A stretch of 64,000 nt of DNA, from contig OZ218959.1 of NCBI GenBank assembly GCA_965112735.1, positions 3,100,001-3,164,000 on the forward strand, in the 5' to 3' direction. Shown piece after piece: positions 55,601 to 64,000 of this stretch (positions within the stretch are counted from its first letter, which is position 1; each line of letters opens with the position of its first letter). The notes under the pieces were generated by a model. It searched no databases, was not told where the DNA came from, and saw nothing but the letters and a program-made list of their open reading frames with translations. The stretch is from Phaeosaccion multiseriatum. Its lineage: Eukaryota; Ochrophyta, other classes. Both the position numbers and the translations under genes were made by a program.

Positions 55601-58600
55601 GGGAGGGAGGGAAGTAGGAAGGGAACGAGGGAGAGAGGGGCAGGGCGGGGGTCAGTGCCGAAGCAGCAGCTACAGCAGGAAGGAAACAAAGGAAGGTACA
55701 CAGGGCGTCTGTCTGCCAAACCACCCCACCCCACACCACCCCACACCACCCCACACCACCCCACCCCACACCACACCACCCCACCCCACACCACCCCACA
55801 CCACCCCACACCACACCACACCACACCACGCCACCCCACCCCACACCACCCCACACCACCCCACACCACCCCACACCACCCCACCCCACACCACACCACC
55901 CCACCCCACCCCACACCACCCCACCCCACACCACACCACACTACACCACACCACACCACACCACACCACACCACACCACACCACACCACACCACACCACA
56001 CCACACTACACCACACCACACCACACCACACCACACCACCACCACACCACACCACACCACACCACACCACACCACACCACACCACACTACACCACCCCAC
56101 ACCACCCCACCCCACACCACACCACCCCACACCACCCCACCCCACACCACACCACCCCACACCACTCCACACCACCCCACACCACACCACACCACACCAC
56201 ACCACACCACACCACACCACCCCACACCACCCCACACCACCCCACTCCACTCAGCAAAGACTTCACCGGCTGGTCTTTGCCCCGCGTATTGTCCATTCCT
56301 TGTCTTAGGGGTAAAGCCTTTGCTGAGTGGAGTCCATTCTTAGTCTTGGGCTCTTCTCTCACCTCTGTCGTTGGCCCTGCTCCTTTCGGTCTTGTGCTGC
56401 GGTCACCTTCCTCTCCTTGGGTGCCCTTTTCTTGGGATCCTTGTGCAGCTTCTCCAATTGGCGACGCTCCAGATCCTGAGCAGCTTCAAGCTTCTCGCCC
56501 ACCTCTGAGGAAAGAGGACAAGAGAGGACGGGGAAGGGAGGGTAGAGGAGAGAGAGAGCACAGGGTTGACGACAATGGAAAGAGAGGACACAGGAGAGTG
56601 GATGGGGGAGGGAGGACAAGAGGAGAGTGGATGGGGAACAGAGGATGTTGGGGACTGCGCGACAAAGCGCCTGATCGGAGACGCTGGATGGCACTGAATG
56701 GCGCTGAAGATGGCACCGGAGATGGTACTAGATGGTCAAGACACCCACACCACATCCCCTCACGATGTCACCCCAATGCCCTCCTCCCCTGTACGAAGTC
56801 CGTGGCCTGGCTCTGACCTTCAGTTGGCATTTGGCTTGTACACCGAAACTGAAACTGATTTGACTCCTGCTCACTTCAATTCAAAACATCGATACACGCG
56901 CCATATATATATATATATATCCTGCTCTCTTTCTTCCAATACACAGAAACCCTAACTCACCCTCTGGATCGATGCTGTTGCCTCGTAGTTTAGTGGCGTC
57001 TACACTTCTAAGGGCCTGAAGGTGCTCCTGAAGGAGAGGGGGGGGGGGGGGGGAGAGAGAGGCAGGGACAAATGTCACTTTCAGTTTCAGTTACAAGGTA
57101 AAACCGCCAACGGTCGATGTCGAATGCTTCGCATTTTTTAGTCAACTCGAGCCGTTCAAAGGTGGAGGTCGATCGGGTTAGCAGTGAGAGGGAGGGGGGG
57201 GGAGGAGGGGAGAGAAGGGGGGAGGAGGGAAGAGAGTGACACACACAAAGAGAGAGAGAGAGACAGAGAGTGACAGAGTGACAGAGAGACCGTTCGCCCT
57301 TAATGCACTCCTTTCGTCAGTTCCTTGTTACCTCTGTGGTCATGAGCTCTTCGATCTCATCCTCGGCGAAGAAGGCGCCAATAGTTTTGGTGAGCTCCGT
57401 CACGGCTTTGCCAAGCGCCACACACCGATCTCGGCAAGAGGAGCCTTCCGCCTCCACCCCTGCCACTAACAAGGGGCACAGCACAGCACAGCAAAGCAGT
57501 TGGTGATTCAGCACCAGCACAGCACCAGCACAGCACCAGCACAGCGCAGCATGGGGTAAACGAGTGAGACCCCTCTTACCTGTCCCTCTCTATCTAAACA
57601 TCTATATCGAGTGAGACCCCTCTTACCTGTCCTTCTCTATCTAAACATCTATATCGAGTGAGACCCCTCTTACCTGTCCTTCTCTATCTAAACATCTATG
57701 TCGAGTGAGACCCCTCTTATCTGTCCCTCTCTATCTAAACATCTATATCGAGTGAGACCCCTCTTACCTGTCCTTCTCTATCTAAACATCTATATCGAGT
57801 GAGACCCCTCTTACCTGTCCTTCTCTATCTAAACATCTATATCGAGTGAGACCCCTCTTACCTGTCCTTCTCTATCTAAACATCTATATCGAGTGAGACC
57901 CCTCTTACCTGTCCCTCTCTATCTAAACATCTATATCGAGTGAGACCCCTCTTACCTGTCCTTCTCTATCTAAACATCTATATCGAGTGAGACCCCTCTT
58001 ACCTGTCCTTCTCTATCTAAACATCTATATCGAGTGAGACCCCTCTTACCTGTCCCTCTCTATCTAAACATCTATATCGAGTGAGACCCCTCTTATCTGT
58101 CCTTCTCTATCTAAACATCTATATCGAGTGAGACCCCTCTTACCTGTCCTTCTCTATCTAAACATCTATATCGAGTGAGACCCCTCTTATCTGTCCCTCT
58201 CTATCTAAACATCTATATCGAGTGAGACCCCTCTTATCTGTCCTTCTCTATCTAAACATCTATATCGAGTGAGACCCCTCTTACCTGTCCTTCTCTATCT
58301 AAACATCTATATCGAGTGAGACCCCTCTTACCTGTCCCTCTCTATCTAAACATCTATATCGAGTGAGACCCCTCTTATCTGTCCTTCTCTATCTAAACAT
58401 CTATATCGAGTGAGACCCCTCTTACCTGTCCTTCTCTATCTAAACATCTATATCGAGTGAGACCCCTCTTACCTGTCCTTCTCTATCTAAACATCTATAT
58501 CGAGTGAGACCCCTCTTATCTGTCCCTCTCTATCTAAACATCTATATCGAGTGAGACCCCTCTTATCTGTCCTTCTCTATCTAAACATCTATATCGAGTG

Positions 58601-58780
58601 AGACCCCTCTTACCTGTCCTTCTCTATCTAAACATCTATATCGAGTGAGACCCCTCTTATCTGTCCTTCTCTATCTAAACATCTATATCGAGTGAGACCC
58701 CTCTTACCTGTCCTTCTCTATCTAAACATCTATGTCGCCCTCTCTCTCTCTCTCTCTCTCTCTCGCTCTCTCGCTCTGTC

Positions 58781-58832
<52 letters not shown>

Positions 58833-61800
58833 CTCTCTCTTTCTCGGTCTCTCTCTCACTCTCTCTCTCACTCTCTCTCTTTCTCTGTCACTCTCTCTTT
58901 TCTCTCTCACTCTCTCTTTCTCTCTCTCACACTCTCTCTCTCTCTCTCTCTCTCTTTGTCGGCCTCTCTTTGTCGGCCTCTATGCCTCTCGCGAGTGTGG
59001 GAAGGGAAGGAAGGGAAGCGGTGGGGCGGGACGGGACGCACCTGGCGCTACTGATGGCAATGCCCCCTCATCGCCAGACTGTGAGAGCCGTTGGTGCTCC
59101 GCTCTCAGCTTGGTGAGGCGAGAGGCAATCTCAGTGTCGTTCGCATCGAGCGGCAGCTGTGCAAAAAGCGAAACACGTAAAACACGCACGCACACACACG
59201 CAGATGCACGCGCGCACACACGTACACGCACACACACATACACACATACACACATACATACAAGAGAGAAGAAAATGAGTCAATCTCTCCAAAGAAAGGA
59301 TTCGTTTAGTATCCACCCCCAGAGGGAATAGCGTTTGGAAGTCTTGATCGGAGTATTGCAGAGGCGGTAAAGTTGGCAAGAAGAGAGACCGACGGTTTCA
59401 TATGTCGCCTCCCCTCACCCCTTTTCTACTTGTTTCGATTTTCCCTTTTGTTCCGAGCCCATATGCTCTGACCTGCACCTCATGCACCTGCCCTCACCTG
59501 GAAACACGGCAAGATCGACTCGTTCTCTCTCCTTGCCATGTCCTCCCACAGCTGAGGGGGGGCGAAAAAAAGGAAGGGGTCAGGACAGAGAGGAGCAAGG
59601 GCGACAAGGGCCAAGAGAAGGGAGGGAGGGGCGGGAGGAGGAGGATGAGGGGCAGGAGGAAGAGGAGGAGGAGGAGGAGGAGGAGGAGGAGGAGGAGGAG
59701 GAGGAGGAGGAGGATGAGGGGCAGGAGGAGGAGGAGGAGGGGCAGGAGGAAGAGGAGGAGGAGGAGGAGGATGAGGGGCAGGAGGAAGAGGAGTAGGACT
59801 GAGAGTCGAGGGTTGATGGGGTCATGAATAGGAGAGGGCGGCTGTCCTTCCATGTACAGGCATAGACTACGATGAGCGCAACGCAAGGCAGATGCTCACG
59901 GGCTGGGCGAGGCGAGAGAGGGGAAGGAAGAGAGAGAGGGAGAGAGAGGGAGAGGGAGAGGAGGAGGGGGGGGGGGAGGGAGAGACAGGGAGAGAGGCGA
60001 GGGGAAGAGAGAGGGAGAGGGAGAGAAGCAGAAAGAGAGAAGCAGGAAGGAATAGAGATGGAGAGACAGATAGACAAAGAGAGAGAGGGAGAAAGAGAGA
60101 GAGAGGCTTACCCTGCGCAGCACTGAGAGCAAGCTGAGGCGGACTGACGCGTCGTTGAGACCCCAGCTCTCAAGCTCGCTCTCCAACAGAGTGGCGGGCT
60201 CTCCCCCTGCTGCCAAGAAGTCAGTGAGTCTGTCAAGGTGGGCATAGACCATCCCAGAGAGGTGTGTGTAGAGAGAGAGAGAGAGAGATCCCAGAGAGGG
60301 GTGGAGAGAGAGAAGGCGGCAGAGAGGGGCAGAGGGAGATGGAGAAGGAGGAGGAGAGAAGGGGAGAGAGGCAGAGACACCGCAAGAGGGAGCAAGGGAG
60401 AGAGAGAAAGGGAGAGTGAGAAGGAGAGGGAGAGAGTGGAATCGTGAGCCGCAGTAGACGCAGTAGACACAAGACTGGTGGGAATCACACGGACAACATC
60501 GAAAAGCAGGTGAGATCCGGCCCAAAGCCACGCCCCTCCTCCTCTGTGATAGCGCCTATCCTCTCTCACCGTTCTCTGAAGGGCCGGAGCTCGTCTGTGA
60601 GCAGCCTCCGGCTGTTGCTGAAACCATAGAACCTGTCTCCGAGGGCCTCGAGAAGCCACTCCAGCACTCTTGCATCGCCAATGCCGTTCAGACCGTGCTG
60701 AGTGAGGAGCGCACAGCACAGCATATAGACATGGGTGGAGGGATCGGGAGGAGAGGAGAGGAGAGGAGAGGAGAGGAGAGGAGAGGAGAGGAGAGGAGAG
60801 GAGAGGAGAGGAGAGGAGAGGAGAGGGGAGGAGAGGGGAGGAGATGAGAGATGAGAGGAGGAGAAGATAGGACAGGAGGGGAGAGGAGAAGCGGAGAGGA
60901 GGGGAGGGGGGGGAGGGGAGGGGAGGGTACAGGAGAGGAGGAGGGGCGGGGAGAGGAGAGGATTTGAGAGGAGAGGAGGGGAGAGGAGAGGAGTGGAGAG
61001 GAGGGAAGGGAACGGGAGGGGACAGGAGAGGAGGAGAGGCGGGGAGAGGAGGGGAGGGGAGTGGAGAGGAGAGGAGAGGAGAGGAGAGGAGAGGAGAGGA
61101 GGGGAGGGGAGGGGAGGGGAGGAGAGGGGAGGAGAGGGGAGGAGAGGATAGGAGGGGAGGGGAGGAGAGGGGAGGAGAGGGGAGGAGAGGATAGGGGTGG
61201 AGGGGAGGGGAGAGGAGAGGGGAGGAGAGGAGAGGGGAGGAGAGGAGAGGGGAGGAGAGGAGGGGAGGGGAGGGGATGGGGTTGGTCGATGGCTGTCTTG
61301 GTCGGCCTCGATCTCTATACTTTTGAAACACTCTCGCTCATCAGCTATCCTCCATAGTTTCATCCTGCACCTCGCTCCTACGCCTGCTGCTCTTCTCTTC
61401 CGCTCCTCGGTCCTCGCTCCCACGGCGTCAGGTGTCAGGCGGCACCTCTTGTCTTTCCTCTCCTCCCTGGAGCAGCAGCAGCTCCCTCCCTCCCTCCCCC
61501 CCCCCCCTTCTCTATTCCTCTCTTCCTTTATCTCCCTTTCACTCTCCTTCACTCTCCTTCTCTCTCACTCCCTCCCTCCCTCAGGGCCTGCCTCTGGGTC
61601 ATCTCACCTTGACCACTTTGTCAAACATATCCTCTGCCAACTTGATGTCCCGCTCCACAAGCTCCAGAGCCCGGCTCGTACTCCTACCGTCGTTCTGCCC
61701 ACCACTCCCACCATCCCCACCCTCCTTCTCATGTGCTTCCTTGGTAAGGTGGTCGATAAGAGTCTCATCCGGAGCCATGTTCAGATCCTGCTCGAGTAAC

Positions 61801-63412
61801 GTCCTCCAGCAGACATTGAGAGCGGCCAGCTCGCCCTAGAGACGGAAGGAGGAAGGGAGGGAGGGAGGGAGGGAGGGACGCAGGATGGGAGAGAGTTAGG
61901 GAGGGAGGGAGGGAGGGAGGGAGGGAGGGAGGTAGGTAGGTAGTTAGGGAGAGAGGGAGGGAGGGAGGTAGAGAGGGAGGTAGATAAGGAGGGAGAGAGG
62001 GAGGGAGGGAGGGAGGGAGGGAGGAAGGGAGGTAGATAAGGAGGGAGAGAGGGAGGTAGTTAGGGAGAGAGGAAGGGAGGGAGGGAGGTAGATAGATAAG
62101 GAGGGAGAGAGGGAGGGAGGGAGGGAGGGAGGGGTGAGGGGGGCGGAAGAGGGCACACAAGACGCAGAAACACGCAAGGCAAGAGAGGAGGCACAAAGCA
62201 GGGAACCACGGAACAGGGGCGGGGAAGCGGGGAAGCGGGGAAGCTCGCTGTCAATGCTGTAGTGAGTAAGTCCCTTCTTCTCCTCCATGCTTCAGGGGAG
62301 GGGAGGGAGGCCGAGTGAAGGTGAAGGGGACGACGAAGGGGGGGGGGTAGGCCGGTACTGCTGCATGCGAGCCTCCAATTGTGGCCTTGTATTGCCCCAC
62401 ACTTGCCCCCCCCCCCACCCACCCAAGGAGACCCAAGGAGACCCAAGGACACTCACCTCCAGGAGGGCGTGCAACTCTTCGATCCTTTCATATCTAGCGT
62501 TGCGGTTGTCCTTCCACACCTGTAGCTCCTGCTCCACAGCATCTTCAAGCTCCGGCCCGGGCAAGAGTAATCTTCCCGCCCCCCCATCCTCGAACCCGCG
62601 CCTGAAGCGAGAGAGGGGGGGAGAAGGGAGAAAGAGGGGGATAAGATGGGAGAAAAAGGGAGAGAGGGAGAGAGTAAGCAGCAAGCGCGAAGGTGAATGT
62701 CTGGGAGATGGAGACATACGGCCCTGACCAGGGCACCATAGTCAGTCAGTCAGTCAGTCAGTCAGTCAGTCAGTCAATCACCCCTAGACACAACTCTTGC
62801 TCCCCCTTCCACCTCCGCACATTTCGTGAACATCACTACCACGAGGGTGATCCCCCCCCCGTCTCCGTGCATTTCTGATGTCTTGGCATCATCTGACTCG
62901 CATATCCCCCCCCTCATCTCTCTCTCTCTCCCTCTCTCACCCTCCCTCCCTCCCCCCCCTCCCCTCTCTCCCTCTCTCCCTCCCTTCGCCTCTGTCTCTC
63001 CCTCTCTCTCTCTGTCTCTCTCTCCCGCTCCCTCTCACCACTTCATACCTGACACCTGACACCTGATACCTGATACCTGACAACTGATACTTGATACCTG
63101 ACACCTGACACCTGACACCTAACACCTCATACCTCACACCTAACACTTGACACCTGACACCTGACACCTGACATCTCACCTGATGTCCTCTCGGACCTGC
63201 TGCTCCCCTTCCAGCTCCTGCCCCACGCTCTGCAAATGCCTCTCCAATAGCTCCATCGCACCAACGAGCTCGTCGCGGATGGCAGCGTCGCCCCCCTCAC
63301 CCTCTTTGCCCTCATCATCCCTTGCAACGGAAGTGCCGTTGTCGCCGTCGCTCTCCCCCCCACCGGCGTTGGTGGTTCGGCCTCGCTTTCTCGTCACACA
63401 CTTGGCGAGTAC
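43160..63412 (-). CDS. ATRX: Giant ATRX-like SNF2 chromatin remodeler (5' end beyond window)
   Basis: Exons in phase: A 63180-63412, B 62457-62601, C 61608-61835, D 60570-60697, E 60112-60229, F 59498-59551, G 59042-59156, H 57332-57459, I' 57095-57145, I 56961-57027, J 56363-56504, K 54947-55571, L 54186-54779, M 53065-54024, N 52615-52863, O 52344-52497, P 49418-52077, Q 48886-49017, R 48632-48723, S 48196-48300, T 47997-48062, U 47546-47624, V 47014-47192, W 46064-46189, X 43160-45238: about 3170 residues. V to W does not match in phase, so a small exon is missing. Motor: CILAHCMGLGKSIQAV (I), VADEGHILKNKNTSQ (DEGH, II), LLSGSPMQNHLMEYF (III), GDKVLVFSQYIPTLDFVERL, LRIDGSTSANNR, LLSTKAANMGVNLVAANR (V), FRCYR+YGQTKPV (VI, split by an intron). 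HQVEGIKFMYDN, HIFFRIWTHPHLY and ILQHLLVAQ...LTLEEKQG follow ATRX specifically. Exon A-K sequence is helical and unassigned. An ADD domain was not seen. IDLSDSTTEDDEED and VVDLVTPPSSP look like SUMO-interacting motifs. Role: ATP-dependent heterochromatin or repeat-DNA remodeling in the nucleus. Confidence 0.9.
43366..43812 (-). repeat. Poly-Gln/His coding tract in the last ATRX-like exon
   Basis: CTG/TTG/CTC/ATG triplets on the plus strand read as a Q-rich tract with EH and H interruptions on the coding strand. The human ATRX C-terminus is also Q-rich, though far shorter. Confidence 0.85.
44380..44935 (-). repeat. Coding minisatellite, 15 MTNG(W/L)Q modules
   Basis: Tandem modules of 10 residues (MTNGWQPTGV) or 13 residues (MTNGWQPTGGERV) inside the last exon. 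All keep frame because the units are 30 and 39 bases. Plus-strand copies read GTTGGCTGCCATCCATTAGT with small variants. Confidence 0.9.
45415..46045. repeat. Minisatellite plus GA microsatellite in the last ATRX-like intron
   Basis: Seven copies of a unit containing GGTTGGTGAGGCGAGTCA joined by GA runs of shrinking length (about 45420-45700), followed by GAGA/GACAGAGA (45720-46040). The sense strand is pyrimidine-rich. Confidence 0.9.
47343..47545. repeat. 26-bp minisatellite starting at a 5' splice site (intron U-V)
   Basis: About 7-8 copies of CCTCTACCCACCCACCTCCC-CATATG. On the sense strand the intron starts exactly with a unit (GTGGGTGGATAGAGGCA). Confidence 0.93.
47630..47760. repeat. 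Inverted copies of the 26-bp minisatellite across exon U
   Basis: The plus strand reads GGGTAGAGGCATATAGGGAG then GTGGGTGGGTAGAAG (about 47650-47685), with another partial copy near 47737-47758. This is the reverse complement, about 32 of 35 bases, of the array at 47343-47545 on the other side of exon U. Confidence 0.85.
47883..47990. repeat. Short minisatellite in intron T-U
   Basis: Three to four copies of a unit of about 24 bases containing CCTTCCTGTCCTGACACC, adjacent to the donor of exon T. Confidence 0.85.
48378..48468. repeat. TTCC tetranucleotide array in intron R-S
   Basis: About 22 uninterrupted CCTT/TTCC units. Confidence 0.95.
49897..49992 (-). repeat. TCC/GGA coding microsatellite (poly-Gly) in exon P
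   Basis: On the coding strand GGA/GAG triplets give a poly-Gly stretch within the large insertion after HIFFRIWTHPHLYQ. Confidence 0.85.
53205..53690 (-). repeat. Two coding tandem arrays in exon M
   Basis: A 12-bp array (about 53205-53330) encodes GQSE and GQSA repeats. A second array (about 53465-53690) of 24-27 bp units encodes AVGDTAAA repeats, each unit carrying CTGTATCACCAACTG. Confidence 0.9.
55722..56255. repeat. CCACA/CACCC pentamer-type array in intron J-K
   Basis: About 530 bases composed solely of CCACA and CCCCA units with rare CTACA variants. It yields spurious VVWCGVV or HTTPHHTTP frames. Confidence 0.95.
57562..58736. repeat. 47-bp minisatellite, 25 contiguous copies, intron G-H
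   Basis: Units start at 57562 and recur every 47 bases to 58736, nearly identical. Differences are mainly CTTACCTG/CTTATCTG and TCCCTC/TCCTTC. On the sense strand most units contain GACAG|GTAAGAGG, a consensus 5' splice site. There is no spacer sequence between units. Confidence 0.97.
58737..58975. repeat. CT-rich microsatellite next to the 47-bp array
   Basis: CT dinucleotides with TTTCTC and CACTCTC variants for about 240 bases. It opens spurious Ser/Leu frames. Confidence 0.95.
60751..61285. repeat. GAGGA/GGGGA array in intron C-D
   Basis: About 530 bases of AGAGG/GGGAG pentamers, pyrimidine-rich (CCTCT) on the sense strand. Confidence 0.95.
61850..62135. repeat. GGGA/GGTA array in intron B-C
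   Basis: GAGGGAGG units with interspersed TAGGTAG and TAGATAAGGAGG. Confidence 0.93.
63049..63179. repeat. CACCTGA heptamer array abutting the exon A donor
   Basis: Units of CACCTGA/TACCTGA on the plus strand. On the sense strand the intron starts GTGAGATGTCAGGTGTCAGG, so the array flanks the splice site. Confidence 0.92.
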
Positions 63413-63464
63413 CTTGAGTAAAGGGGGGGGGGGGTAGCGTTGATTGGAGGTCGGGGAGGAGGTG

Positions 63465-64000
63465 GAGGGGGGGTGGGGAAGAGGTGAGGAAGAGGTTAAG
63501 GAGAGGTGGGGAAGAGGTGACGAAGAGGTTAAGGAGAGGTGGGGAAGAGGTGAGGGAGAGGTTAAGGAGAGGTGGGGAAGAGGTGAGGAAGAGGTTAAGG
63601 AGAGGTGGGGAAGGGGTGAGGAAGAGGTTAAGGAGAGTGGGGAAGAGGTGAGGTGACGAAGAGGTTAAGGAGAGGTGGGGAAGAGGTGACGAAGAGGTTA
63701 AGGAGAGGTGGGGAAGAGGTGAGGGAGAGGTTAAGGAGAGTGGGGAAGAGGTGAGGTGAGGAAGAGGTTAAGGAGAGGTGGGGAAGAGGTGACGAAGAGG
63801 TTAAGGAGAGGTGGAGAAGAGGTTAAGGAGAGGTGGAGAAGAGGTGACGAAGAGGTAAGGGGAGGTGGGGAAGAGGTGAGGAAGAGGTTAAGAAGAGGTG
63901 ACGAAGAGGTTAAGGAGAGGTGGGGAAGAGGTGAGGAAGAGGTTAAGGAGAGGTGGGGAAGAGGTGAGGAAGAGGTTAAGGAGAGGTGGGGAAGAGGTGA
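63465..64000. repeat. Roughly 33-bp minisatellite upstream of exon A, reaching the window edge
   Basis: Units of GAGGTTAAGGAGAGGTGGGG plus AAGAGGTGA(C/G)GAA repeat to the last base. On the sense strand it is pyrimidine-rich and lies before the acceptor of exon A. Any earlier exon of the ATRX-like gene is beyond it. Confidence 0.93.

Noticed and set aside
55549-56308. Open frames rich in VVWCGVG or HTTPHHTT
   Set aside because: Translation of the CCACA array in the ATRX-like intron J-K.
57562-58736. CRISPR-like array of direct repeats
   Set aside because: Units are contiguous at 47 bases with no unique spacers, in a spliced eukaryotic gene. It is a minisatellite.
58692-59331. Ser/Leu-rich frames on the plus strand
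   Set aside because: CT microsatellite. The minus strand of the same area carries real exon G.
59280-59400. Possible extra exon between F and G (natural-looking frame near LQYSDQDFQTLFPLGVDTKR)
   Set aside because: Exons F and G join directly in phase 0, and the candidate's splice phases do not fit. It was left out of the model.
59820-59900. Possible exon in intron E-F (EHLPCVALIVVYACTWKDSR)
   Set aside because: Exons E and F already join in phase 0 and no convincing donor ends this frame.
60108-61552. Open frames of 330-407 codons rich in Pro/Ser/Leu on the minus strand
   Set aside because: Pentamer array in intron C-D. Exons D and E use a different frame that splices correctly.

Overview
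This is nuclear DNA of a eukaryote, almost certainly a photosynthetic stramenopile (ochrophyte alga). Genes are intron-rich with GT..AG introns. Four proteins (light-harvesting protein, transketolase, VTE6-like kinase, Mpv17-like protein) start with a signal peptide followed by a phenylalanine-containing cleavage motif (for example AAAFAP in transketolase), the bipartite targeting signal of secondary red-lineage plastids. A CCDC61/VFL3 orthologue implies that centrioles or flagella are made at some life stage. The genus cannot be fixed from sequence alone. The window is GC-rich and unusually full of micro- and minisatellites, which sit mostly in introns and in low-complexity stretches of exons.

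Layout: 7-1815 (-) coiled-coil protein, 3' end outside the window; 2134-6358 (+) START-domain lipid-transfer protein with a C-terminal membrane region; 7065-9187 (-) UTP23, ribosome biogenesis; 9504-12945 (-) CCDC61/VFL3, basal body; 13484-14707 (+) plastid VTE6-like phytyl-phosphate kinase; 15093-18936 (-) ALG6, N-glycan assembly; 19459-20307 (+) light-harvesting protein; 21502-24692 (+) plastid transketolase; 25529-29410 (-) membrane-anchored short-chain dehydrogenase; 29625-31529 (+) FNIP-type repeat protein; 32404-32498 (+) intron-containing tRNA-Ala(CGC); 32726-33084 a MITE-like element; 33392-34150 (+) plastid Mpv17/PMP22-like protein; about 35880-36690 (-) a decayed ankyrin-repeat gene; 37333-42478 (+) AMBRA1-like WD40 protein; 43160-63412 (-) a giant ATRX-like SNF2 helicase whose 5' end runs out of the window.

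The genes form no operon. They are a housekeeping mix: plastid metabolism and light harvesting (VTE6, LHC, transketolase, Mpv17), secretory pathway (ALG6), ribosome assembly (UTP23), autophagy or ubiquitin ligase adaptor (AMBRA1-like) and chromatin (ATRX-like). Exon models were built by hand from splice consensus plus reading phase and agree with family alignments recalled from knowledge. The main open points are START gene 4412-4654 and the V-W junction of the ATRX-like gene.

The most unusual material is structural. A 25-copy 47-bp minisatellite carries a perfect 5' splice site in most units. Tandem arrays grow out of 5' splice sites in several introns. A dispersed 12-mer (TTGGTGATACAG) recurs in exons and introns of unrelated genes. 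The exon that completes helicase motif VI is flanked by complementary inverted intronic repeats. Large low-complexity insertions split the ATRX-like motor core.
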